Shown here one piece after another: positions 11,861 to 22,300 of a DNA stretch of 64,000 nucleotides (positions are counted from its first letter, which is position 1; each line of letters starts with the position of its first letter). The notes under the pieces were generated by a model. It had not been told where the DNA came from, did no database searches, and was given only the letters and a program-made list of their open reading frames with translations. Where the stretch lies: assembly GCA_950295325.1 (NCBI GenBank), contig OX485807.1, positions 17,579,666-17,643,665 on the forward strand. Reading direction: 5' to 3'. The DNA comes from Polytrichum commune (taxonomy: Eukaryota > Streptophyta > Polytrichopsida > Polytrichales > Polytrichaceae). Both the position numbers and the translations under genes were made by a program.

Positions 11861-12007
11861 CCATAACAATGTTCTGTGGGATTGACAGTATTCCATGGAA
11901 TATGTTTTAATATTTCTCACATTCATACTGAATATGCACGTGAGAATGTGGGAAATATCAGGGAATATTTTGTGGAATACTGTCAGTCACACTGAACATT
12001 GTTATGG
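11861..12007. mobile_element. Foldback MITE, about 147 bp
   Basis: Starts CCATAACAATGTTC and ends GAACATTGTTATGG. The two arms (about 65 bases each) are imperfect reverse complements over almost the whole length, sharing GACAGTATTCCA and TTTCTCACATTC-type blocks, with a loop of only about ten bases. I could not identify a target-site duplication, so the superfamily is open. Confidence 0.8.
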
Positions 12008-12199
12008 ATGTTGTTGTTGTTGTCGTCTTCTTTAATCATTTCTTATTAAATATGGGTTTTTAATATAAAATAATGTTCATCCCCCACCCCCCCCCAAAAA
12101 AAAATCCGATTGAAGGAATGAGTTAAAGGGAGGTTGGTCGCTCATCCGTGTGGAGGGGGGGAGGAGAGAGAGGGAATTATTGTATGTATGAGTGTACCT

Positions 12200-12440
12200 T
12201 TATTCTATATGACATAAAAACTTGATCTCCTATAAGTTTGTTGCCAACTCATCTCAAATAATCCTCGAGGACACTAATTCATGGTTTTTAAAATTGATTC
12301 CAGCGTCAAATCGACAAAGAAAGGTAATCTCTGAAAGTTGAATACTATTTTTAGGGTTTAATTTTTAATTTTTAATTTTTAATGTTGGATGAATGAGAGG
12401 TACCCTCACATATGATAATTCCCTTTGTGCCACGTGAAGG
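12200..12440 (+). repeat. Dispersed repeat, copy 1 (partner at 21470-21670)
   Basis: Shares TATAGGTTTGT/TATAAGTTTGT, CTCATCTCAA, TGATTCCAG, GTCAAATC and ATGTTGGATGAATG, then GAGGTAC and GATAATTCCC, with 21470-21670 in the same order and orientation. The partner lies in intron 2 of the fucosyltransferase gene. This copy has an internal TTTTTAA-rich expansion. Confidence 0.75.
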
Positions 12441-12627
12441 CACTTTCAACAACTCTTTTGTGCTTTCTACCCATGCATCAATGAACAGGGAGAACCAACC
12501 AGTAGTTATAGATGCACCCGTTGAGTTTGAGAAATGACCAGTTGAAGTTCAAGACTTCATGACGATCATCAGTCATTTAAGAGGAAAATATGTAATGTAC
12601 CTCATATTAATGTGTTATATGGTTATC

Positions 12628-12830
12628 TTGAAGTCCAACCGGTTATATGATGTGATCTTTTGGTTTTTCTTTATGAATATGAGGTGTATTGCATAGATAC
12701 CTCTAAAATGATTGGTGAGCTTCCTTAAGTCTTGAACTTCAACATGTCATTTTTCAAACTCAACCAGTTCGTATGTAACTAACAGTTGGTTCTCCTTGTT
12801 CATTGCTAGGAAACACTCAGATTTTGACCA
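12628..12830 (+). repeat. Local direct repeat, copy B (partner at 11598-11815)
   Basis: Diverged direct copy of 11598-11815. Some AACCGGTT words have decayed, for example to AACCAGTT. Confidence 0.75.
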
Positions 12831-12849
12831 ATTACACCCTAAACTCCAT

Positions 12850-12965
12850 ATTATCAACCCCCATAATGTCACACACTCTCTAGGATCCCGAAACCCTAGG
12901 GAATAGATGTTCGTAGTTCAAATCTCACTCGTTGTCACATTTCTCTCCCTTATATCACGAAATTT
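12850..12965 (+). repeat. Dispersed repeat, copy 1 (partner at 43590-43715)
   Basis: The blocks AAACCCTAGGGAA, GTTGTCACATTTC and TATATCACG occur in the same order and spacing at 43590-43715. Confidence 0.7.
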
Positions 12966-13492
12966 GTCATTAATGCAAACCACCAAAGAAGTCAACCCAA
13001 ACCCTCGCATTGCGCCATGTGTCAACATGTGGAGTGTCTTCTTCTTCTTCTTCTTATGCCACTTGTTGAATGTTGGGGCATGCGTCCACCACATCACTTG
13101 GGAAGGCCAAGTGGAGTGGACCACACTAGCGTAGGTGATGGGAGGATGAATTCAAATTGTCCTCACAATACTTAAACTCCCTATCATGAAATCAAGAGTA
13201 CATTCAAACAAATTAACATAATTGCCACAATATGCACACTCAATACTAGTTCGTAAACGTAGACTAGATCACCAACGACCTATCACAAACCTCCAAGACT
13301 TACTATAAACAAATAAACAAAACCTACAACCCGCTCTGCCTTGCCCCCTAAAGCAGTGCCATGAGAACTGCATGTCTTTTGGCTAAAGACAGTTACATGC
13401 TACCGGTTACCGGTAATGATTATCAGTTACTAAATATAATGTCTACTCCCTGTAAAGGGTGAAGTAGTTTTACATCAAACGCCATTGCCCTC

Positions 13493-14167
13493 GGGCGTGG
13501 CCTAGGATGTTCTATAGACAAACACTCTACTCACTCCGGCCTCCTCCGGAGACCGGAGTTCTCCTCCTCCTCGCATCTCCTTTGTGTCATTTTATAATGT
13601 CACATGCTACACTAATTCTATCGGTTCATGGCATTCATGTTGACACTGCAAAACCCCGTAATATCACGTGCACGTTGGTGGCCACAGGTGTGATACTACG
13701 GAGTTTAGAGAGTATACCCAAAAACCTCCCCAAACATTGCCAAGCAGAGGACATTCCATTCATAACCTTTTAGCTTATGTATTCCATACGTGGGCCCCGC
13801 CGAGAGGGAAGGGAGACGTGGGTCCTAGGGCGTGGCCTAGGATGTTCTATGAACAAACACTCTATTCACTCTCGCCTCCTCCGGAGACCGGAGTAGTTTT
13901 TCTTCTTCTTCTTCTTGTCCTCACATCTCCTTTGTGTCGTTCCATAATGTCACATGCTACACTAATTCTGTATGTTCACGGCATTCATGTTGACACTGTA
14001 AAACCCCGTAATATCACGTGCACTTTGGTTGCCAAAGGTGTGATGCTACGAAGTTTAGAGTGTGAACCCAAAAACCTCCCCAAACACACTGTCAAGCAGA
14101 GGGCATTCCATTCATAACCTTTTAGCTCATGTGGGCCCCACCGCAAGGGAAGGGCTACGTGGGCCCC
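13493..14167 (+). repeat. Two direct copies of a 335-bp unit
   Basis: Copy 1 is 13493-13827 and copy 2 is 13828-14167, head to tail. Each starts GGGCGTGGCCTAGGATGTTC and contains CCTCCGGAGACCGGAG, CACATGCTACACTAATTCT, AATATCACGTGCAC and CCCCAAACA, then a GTGGGCCCC-type end. Copy 2 has an expanded TTCTTC run. Part of the unit also resembles 43800-43930, so it is a dispersed repeat that duplicated here. The open frames across both copies are probably not coding. Confidence 0.9.
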
Positions 14168-15496
14168 ACCAGACGGGATGGGGAGTGTGGGGCCCAGCGC
14201 GAGCTATGGCGGAGGAGGAGAAGTCGTGGAGCGTATCGTCGGTGCGACGCCCGCTTTGCGGCCACGCCGGGCAGGCGGCAGCCTCCCTCCACGTAGCAGG
14301 CAGGCCCCTGTCAGTCCGGCTGCCGGCAAGCGGGCGAGATGCTCTCGCGCTCATCACCTCTCCAATCTATCCTGCGCCTGCTGCCAGAACGCTCTTGCGG
14401 CCGGGACCTGGAGTATCGCGCTTCTCATCAAATCACTCGCCCGCACGTCGGCAAGGTTCCAACGTCGGGGTTTCCCGGCTCAACTTTTGAACCACAGCCG
14501 GCCTCGAGCGCTAGCTGCTGCTGCTGCTGCTGCTGCTGTGATCGTTCGCAATCATCCGATACCGCCTACGCCCTTCACCGACTCAATTAGTAGTGGGCCT
14601 GCAGCTGGAATCTACCGGGTTTTCATCAACTTCGCTTTTCAAGTTGCCAACGTGCTGCTGCGGCTGCTAGAGGATTTGTAGTTGTGCGTGCGTGCTGATA
14701 AGTAGAGTTTTGGAGTGCTTTTTGTTGTCGTTGAGGTGAGGTTGTTGTGAGGTAGGTTCGCGTCTGAGTATGGAGGGAGGGCAGGTGGCGTTGAGGAGGA
14801 GTAGGAAGCAGGGTCGAGGATTACTGATGCAGCATCAAAAGGCGGCTCATCAGCATTGGATTGAGAATCGGGGATTCTTGATGAGGAATGGTGGAGAATT
14901 GGTGATCGGCCCTCGCTTATAGTGAAATGTGATGTGTGCCTGCCTGCCCGCCCGCCCTCCCTAATTCTTTCGCATGGGAGATTTTTGTACCTTGGAAGAT
15001 CGAATCCCGCTTTCCAGAGAGTACATGGATTGGAGGGGAATGTGTTGGTAATATTCCTTAGTCGTGACTCGGCAAGGGGATTCTTGGAGGTGAAGAGATT
15101 TTCTAACACATACTGGTACATATCCTGTGTCGACGGTGTTTAATATTTACCTTGGGAAGAAGAAGAAGTTAGCTTTCTTCGCTGGAGGATTTAGCGTTCT
15201 GCATTGTCTGATGTTGATGTTATCGGAAGAATGATGGTTTTTTCCAGTGAACCGGAGAGAAGAAGATCTCCAACATATGTTCCACAAACGCAGATTGACG
15301 GGGGCTTAAGCATGGTACAGCTCGTGTAATGTATGCATGTGAGGATGTGACCTACATCGCATTAAATAAGCGGAGCAAAGCATTGAACCGGAAATCAAAT
15401 CAACTCTAAAGTGCGTGACGGCTCATCGAAGTATCAAATCGAGAGGAGAAAGACAATTGGCCTCATCATCATCATCATCATCTTCATAATCATCAA
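14168..15496 (+). promoter_or_regulatory. GC-rich upstream region of the MIZ1 gene
   Basis: 14170-14500 is clearly richer in G+C and CpG than its surroundings, followed by a CTG microsatellite (14514-14538) and less biased sequence up to the MIZ1 start. I see no recognised protein. It may hold the promoter and a long 5' leader, perhaps with an untranslated exon. A CAT/ATC trinucleotide run (15463-15482) immediately precedes the start. Confidence 0.4.
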
Positions 15497-17022
15497 ATGG
15501 GAGCCTCGCGGTTGACGTTTGTGGAGAGCAGGAAGGTGCAGAGCTGCAGCAGTGTGAACAGCAGGAGGGCGCAGTCCACAGTGATGCAGCCTGCAACAGA
15601 CCACACCAACAACAAGAAGTCGAGTAGTACCACTCCCGGCAAGCCGAAGAAAGTGTCCTCCGTTCTTCGCTCCTTCTTCCACTTGCTGCCACCGTCCTTC
15701 TTGTCTTGCGGAGGAGCCGATTCGGCCTCGGATCATAACCGTCCCTCGCAAGGAAACCGTGTCATAGGTATGTCCAAATTTTTTGGAGGAATGCATCTTT
15801 GTGCCACATTTTCTGTCTGTCTGTCTGGTTCGTTCGTTCGTTCGTTCGTTCGTTTGTTGAGATCCATTAGCACCGGGTCCCTCTCCCATGCCAAGATGTA
15901 GGAAAAGGAAAGAAATACACAAGGGACCCGCGTCATGACAAAAGTGAAGCATTCCCTGGCCACATCATGGCTCAAGTGCGAACTTGTGATTGTGATTCAA
16001 TAGCATCAGTGCAAAGGAGAAGTCCTTTTCAAGAAGGTTGTCCTCTTATATACGTGCACACACAATCGCCGACCATTCTTTAACGGCTTAGTGGGGAAGG
16101 AGAAATCCTCTTGAAGTAGCAAGATTGACCTCTTATATTTGTGCACACTATAGTCTTCCATCTCTCAAAGCGTCTAAGTTTTGCGATGACGTCTAACCTA
16201 CTTGGCGATCGTGTTCCATTCTCAAGCATCTTATTGTCCCCGTAATGTTGTGGCGACTAACATGCTTGAAAGCCATTTCCCTTAATCGCCACCACCAACT
16301 ATCCACATGTTTTCTGGCCACATGGTTGAGGTGCAAACTTGGTATTGCACTAGCGCAAAGTAGAAGAAGTGCTCATGAAGAAGGTTGCCTCACTCGCAAG
16401 TGGCGCTTCCTTCCTGTGGTTCACATGGTTGAATCCACTGGCGAGCAATGAAAAATGGCTTTTTCCTCCATTTAAGCAATCCGCATTGCCTGCGCTTTGT
16501 TCGATGCCGTCTGCTGATGACTTACTCGTGATATCTGCAGGTACATTATATGGTCAGAGAAAAGGTCACGTGTTCCTGGCAATTCAAGATGATCCCAAGT
16601 GCTTCCCCCTCTTCATCCTGGAGCTCGCGACGCCCACCACTTCCCTGGTGAAGGAAATGGCGTCAGGGCTGGTTCGAATTGCGCTAGAGTGTGAGAAAGC
16701 ACCTGCAGGCGAAGGCAAGCTCCTGCTCCAGGAATCCACGTGGACCATGTTTTGCAACGGCCGGAAAAGAGGGTACGCATCTCGAAGGGAGTTCACCGAA
16801 ATCGACCGCTATATCCTCAACCTTGTACAAGCGGTGTCGATGGGGGCCGGCGTGTTGCCGATGGTGAATGGGTTTGAGGGCGAGCTTATGTACATGAGAG
16901 CTCAGTTCGATCGGGTGATCGCTTCAGGCGACTCGGAGTCGTTCTACATGATGAATCCGGATGGCAGTGAAGGGCCGGAACTCAGCATCTTCTTGATGCG
17001 CAAGGATTCAAGTTCGCTCTAA
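15497..17022 (+). CDS. MIZ1: MIZU-KUSSEI1-like (MIZ1/DUF617) protein
   Basis: Exons 15497-15767 and 16541-17022, joined GTCATAG|GTATGT...ATCTGCAG|GTACA, give 250 residues. The intron is 773 bp and carries a TTCG microsatellite (15829-15854). The short Ser-rich N-terminus leads to VLRSFFHLLPPSFLSC, and the MIZ domain starts at about 90. Family hallmarks are clear: GTLYGQRKGHV, LELATPTTSLVKEMASGLVR, IALECEK, WTMFCNGRKRGYA, LQAVSMGAGVLP-like, GELMYMRAQFDRV and FYMMNPDGSEGPELSIF. Length and layout match the family (about 230-290). Arabidopsis MIZ1 acts at the ER in root hydrotropism, but most members of this land-plant family are uncharacterised, so the exact role here is open. The symbol denotes the family, not orthology. 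The start is the first ATG of the exon. Confidence 0.93.
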
Positions 17023-17632
17023 GTTCAGGTTTAGGCAAGGGCGCATGGGCGTTGGTGCAATCGACGTTTTCGAAGTTCCAAACCGACCGGCCGGCCGTTG
17101 ACGGTGAGGGCGCATGACGCAATCGCCGTTTTCAAAAATTTCAAACCGGTCGTGGACGGCAACATGTTGAGCGGACGTTGGGGAAATCGCCCATGACATC
17201 AATTTACACGCACAGGTGTAACGCGTCGGGACGGCACATGCCCAAACTATCCTTCTACGTGTCAGCCGTGGCATCGTCGGGGCCGGTTGCTGCCACATAT
17301 GGCAACACACTCGAAGAGAACCGAAATCTGTTGTATGATAGATTGTTTTTTTGTGTAAAATAGATCGTTCGGCATCCATGCTATCTGACTCTGAGAGTTT
17401 GGCTTGAAAAGAAACAATTGGGGCAAATGTCAGAGATTCCTGTAATAGGATCCGAATTCGCCTTGCTCGATTTCCCGCAAGTTGAACGATATTTTGGAAG
17501 CCATGGGACTGGTGTAAGAGAGTTCACCCCGCTTACCAGTAGAGAACAGAGGTTCAAGAACCGGCTCGTGAGCTTCTGAACAGATAGTTCTACAGCGTAG
17601 AGTAGTAGTTGGATTGTGAGGATTTTTTGTTC

Positions 17633-18250
17633 ACACTTTCTGTGATGCATTGAGTTTCAAGTCCGTTTGATGCAGGAGTTTCAGAGGCTTACTCTTTAGG
17701 GGAGGATCAATCCCTGGCCTCTTCCTGTTTGTATTTGTCTTGTACATTTTAAAGTGGTCTAAGCAAAGAGGAACCCAACTTGGGTTCTGGTTGAAAGACC
17801 GGCTCTGGAATGCTGTGAGTAAATTGAGGGTATGGAGGTGAGTTATTTGTGAGGACTGTGAGAATTGTTCACATTCTCTGTGATGCATTGAGGCTGAGTC
17901 CGTTTGATGCAGGAGGAGTTTCATAGTATTACTCTTTAGGAGGAATTAAGTTCCTGGCCTCTCCCTGTTTGTATTTGTCTTGTACATTATCAAGTGGTGT
18001 AACCAATGAGGAACCCAGCTTGCGTTCTGATTAAAAGGCCGGCTCTGGAATGCTGCGAAGAAATTGAGGGTATGGAGGTGAGTTATTGTGAGGATTCTGA
18101 GAATTGTTCACACTTGTGATGCATTGAGGTTTCAAGTCTGTTTGATGCAGGAGGTGTTTCACAATATTGCTCTTTTAGGGGATCAAATCCCTGGCCGCTT
18201 CCTGTTTGTATTTGTCTCGTACATCATGAGGAGGTCTAAGCCCTGGACTT
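17633..18250 (+). repeat. Three tandem copies of a roughly 240-bp unit downstream of MIZ1
   Basis: Units at 17633-17872, 17873-18111 and 18112-18250 (last one partial). Each has GTGATGCATTGAG, CCGTTTGATGCAGGAG or a variant, CCTGTTTGTATTTGTC and GTACAT. The two full units also share GGCTCTGGAATGCTG and TGAGGGTATGGAGGTGAGTTAT. They begin about 600 bases beyond the MIZ1 stop and could lie in a long 3' UTR or just downstream. Confidence 0.9.
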
Positions 18251-19180
18251 TCGATGATGACAATGGTGGTCACTCACATCTGTCCCTGCTTCAGTTTGAC
18301 CCTTACAATACTTCGGTTCGCTTCACATCGTCACATCAGTGCTTACTAGGGGGATTTCAAAATTTTGTTCCAGTTCCACAACAGAAATATAGACTCTGCA
18401 AAACCTGCTAATTGTTTTCTTTAGCAGCAGATGTCGACTCTCGGTTGTCTTCAACACGTTGATTGTGGGAATTGATACGTGCATTCTTGCAACAAAGCTA
18501 CGCACTCCACAAATGCCTCAGTATGTTTGCTGTGTTTTAAGGACAAGCAGTGGTCGACTCCCACTGTTCCTCAAAAAAGCGACGATCTGCATTCTTGTGG
18601 ATCGGAAATGTACGATCCTTTACAACAGCAAGCAGAGAATTTCCTGGAAACTCCAAAAACGGTTGGGTCAATGTACGACCGATGTGCACAATTCTACAGG
18701 CCTCACCAAGTCTTAAAATCAAATCATTTTGTATTGTTCATGTCTAGTCATCAGCCTGGCCCCCTTTGAGCTGGCTCCTTTTGGGGTTTCAATGTCCTGG
18801 TTGTACTTGTGGTCTCTGTAATGGAAATCCACGAGTTAATTTTTCTTTTTGTTCACCATATTGTTTATCTTATGTCAAGGAGAAACTAAAAATATACTCA
18901 TATATGACACTTATGATCAGAATACTAAGCATGCATATGCATCCAACAGCACCCGTGTTGTGTATTCGAACCCAAATCTACAATGTACATCAAGGTATTC
19001 AACCATATTGAACAGTTGGTTCTAAATAGGCCGGGTTTGACAAAATTGGCTTAAAAATGGAAGTATGTATCTCAAATACATGTTTTTGTTCATGGACCTC
19101 TCCATCCACTATTAGGTTGTAGGTGACTTGAGAACCTGCTAGATTTAGCTTCCAATGGAAACTGGAATTGTCTGTCACTA
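18251..19180. other. Intergenic DNA between MIZ1 and the fucosyltransferase gene
   Basis: Convergent 3' space. Short frames at 18459-18769 on both strands show no domain. I see nothing else that can be supported. Confidence 0.4.
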
Positions 19181-19306
19181 ATTAGGCCACTGAGCTTTCT
19201 GATGAATCTGCTCTGTTGCGCAACACATTTTGAATCTACATCTACTAAGCGTACCTAGAAATAAGGCACCAATCCTACAATATGCTTTGTACGAATTCAT
19301 TGTCAA
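19181..19306 (-). pseudogene. Broken tandem copy of the fucosyltransferase 3' end
   Basis: This stretch repeats, with about a quarter of positions changed, the terminal coding sequence and stop region at 19311-19430. Compare TTAGGCCACTGAGCTTTC with TTTAGGTCACTGGGCTTTCC, and ATAAGGCACCAATCCTAC with ATAAGGCACGAATTCTAC. It is a local direct duplication of the end of exon 3, with nothing to suggest it is translated. Confidence 0.8.
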
Positions 19307-19313
19307 TGTTAAT

Positions 19314-22300
19314 TTAGGTCACTGGGCTTTCCAATGAATCTGTCCTATTGGGCTTAACAAGCTGAACACCTCCCGAATCCACATCTAAGCATGCCTTAAA
19401 ATAAGGCACGAATTCTACTATATGCTTGTTATTGAGTTCGGGGTTGTGGGGGCATGTGTATTTTGGGTTGGCTAATTGGAAGCAAATATCAATCGTCTGA
19501 CCTCGGGTGCAACTTGAAGGCCGATCAGCCTCTAATTCCTTGAAGCTCAAAAACCAAGGCACAGTGGCTCCATAAGCTTGCGCCAAACCCCCAAAGGTGG
19601 ATGCGCCTGTGACAAAGAGCGTATTTGAAAAGCTTAAACACAGGATTTCCACGAGCGCCTCCCAGTCCTCTTCTGTAGACGTCAATTGTCGTGTTGTTTG
19701 GGTGAGTTGCACCACTGCCACGTTGTCCCTGGAAATTGTTCGGTGCTTGAGGTAGTAGCTCGTCAAAAACTCCTTCAGGCCAGGGTAAAGTGACGCGATG
19801 AACACGATGATCCGTTTGGTTTTCCTTTTTGGGAGGGCTGGGGTGCTGCTGTAATTCTCAAACACTTCTGGAAGAAATCCTTGTTCAAGGGAGCATTTCA
19901 AGATGTTGGAGTTTGCGATATTGTTGTGTTTGTTGTAACTTTTTCCGAGAATGAACCGCACTTGAAAGCCCACCTAGCAAATTTAGTTACCAGCACATCA
20001 CAACATGCTTTCAAAGTTAGTTTTCAGGTAGAGATACCCAAAACCAGATCTCAACCTAAAACCGATGCTATCTACCACAGTCAGACATTTAATGAGGCAT
20101 CTATACTTTCACATTCAAACTGCACGACTTCAATCATGAAAAGAAGATTCATCTGACACAGATCCAAACAAGACTGAGGGCCGGTTCACACGGGTCCCAA
20201 GTCCCAAGTCGCTTGAGGTCAATCCATGCAATCTCAGCCGTTGAGAGCATGGAAGTTGGGACTTACCACTTCACACAAGGTCCCAAGTCCTAAGTCCCAA
20301 GTATCACATGGATATCTACATGGCAACACTTTTTGGAGTGAGCGTTGGGGCTTGTGTTGAGAGTTGGGTCGAGCAATTTTTTTAATGATTTCTAGAGGTT
20401 TAAAAGTTGGGACTTTGCGTCCATGTTGGGACTTGCTAACATGAGTGGGACTTGGGACTTGGGACTTGGGACCCCATCTAAACCGGCCATGGGTCTCATC
20501 ATGGGTGACAATTCTCCATAGCACTTGCAAGAGAGTGTGTATTTAGGGAGAGTTTCCAAGTAAGTTGCTTGTCCATCAGATTCTAGTGTGAGTAAGGACA
20601 AAACCACCCAAATGAAGGGGGGGGGGTTCTAGTGGTGTAGGGTTTGTATGTGTCAACTAGCTATTCCCACCTTCTCATATTGGGGACCATCTACTAACCT
20701 CCTCCTCTGGGTTTAAACCTCGTCCTCCTAATTTAAAACCGGTCATTAATCCTTCAATGATTAGCACTTGTAAGTTAAAGACTCTTTAGTGGACACATGG
20801 AAGTTTAGTGGTCTGTGACCACAACCCTCCACATTCTAGTGGACGGGTTGTATGTGGTTGAAGGACGGCTTGTGCTTGACTGCATGTGAACATCTTTGAC
20901 CCACTATTTTCTAAAATATGATGGGCTAGTGGCCTACATGGAAACTCACCCTTTGAACCTTGTTTGGAGCTGCCAAAACCATCAATTTGACTACTATTTT
21001 GGGAGCTGCGTCAATCGCCTCACTAGCATTTCTTAGACTGCAGCCTCTTTGGAAATTTACGACTTTTCTTAGAAGTCAAGCTAAATAGGTGTCCTCATGG
21101 GTGTTTGGGTGGTGAGCAACCTTGAGGGAGATTTCAATTAATCAATTAAAATTTTACTTTTGCCTCTACTTAGTTTCCAAAACGTCAAGATTTGAGGAGT
21201 GTAAATTTTTACTGATTCATCCACTAACGGTATCAAAGGATCCTCTTGCGCAATGCCCGCCACTCTCAAAGCATATTTCTCTGACTCTTTGTGAAGTAAC
21301 AAATGATGGGTACATTTGAAGCATTAGATAGAAGTGATTTAGAAACCGCTGTACTCAAGGGGAGAGTTGCCACGGTAACACGCGCAGGATACTTGCACCC
21401 CAGGCATTCATGCTTCCATCACTGTGACTCGGAGAGAGGGAATAATCACATACGACCGTGCTTCTCATCGATCCAATGTTAAAGAACTTGGACCCCTATA
21501 GGTTTGTGGCCGGTTCATCTCAATTGACTTATACTACACTCATTCGGGGTCTTTGAAGCTGATTCCAGTACTGTCAAATCAACTAAAAACAATAACCTCC
21601 GGGCAGCATACTATTTCAGGTTTTTATGTTGGATGAATGGGAGGTACGCTCATATGCGATAATTCCCCTCTCTCCCTGTGACTTCAATCCTATATCCACA
21701 CAATAATTCAAGAAATCTCACTTCTCATGAGATTCCGGATGGGTTTAACAGGCCAAGGAACTTTCACTCATCAGTATCGGACTTGTATCTTATCAGTTTT
21801 AGGCACTTTGCTTGCAGTTCACTGATCATACCACGTCAATTTTCTTCACATGTCTCAACCACACCACTGCGTGACATGCGGCACCCTCGCTTTAGGAGAA
21901 AACCAAATTGTGCCGATTCAAATTAATAGGATACTGTTATGGTATAAATTAACTCGTACCTGAACATCCCCAGGCTCCAAGTAGGATGACCTCACGGCTC
22001 GAGCTCTTTCCCAGACAACGTCGTTCGGCAGCATCACGGAGCGGAGCAAATAGGTGTATGTCAGTGATGGGTCGGGAAACAAGGCCTCCAGTGCGGGTCG
22101 GAAGGACGGTATCGCAAACAACTTCGGTATGAACGTGAAAATCCCGTGTGATGAAAGCCACGTGACACGATCAAAGAACTTCTGTTCGGTCGGACAATAA
22201 AACCTGCAAGTTGGAGACAGAATAATCCTGAGAAAAATCCTGAGAAAAATCGAAGGTGGATAGATGGGTCTAAAATGGTTACATTTTCTGACCAGCCCAC

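Noticed and set aside
14062-14681. Long overlapping open frames in GC-rich DNA before MIZ1
   Set aside because: GC-rich DNA has few stop codons by chance. The translations are Ala/Arg/Ser low complexity in several frames at once, with no domain or splice support.
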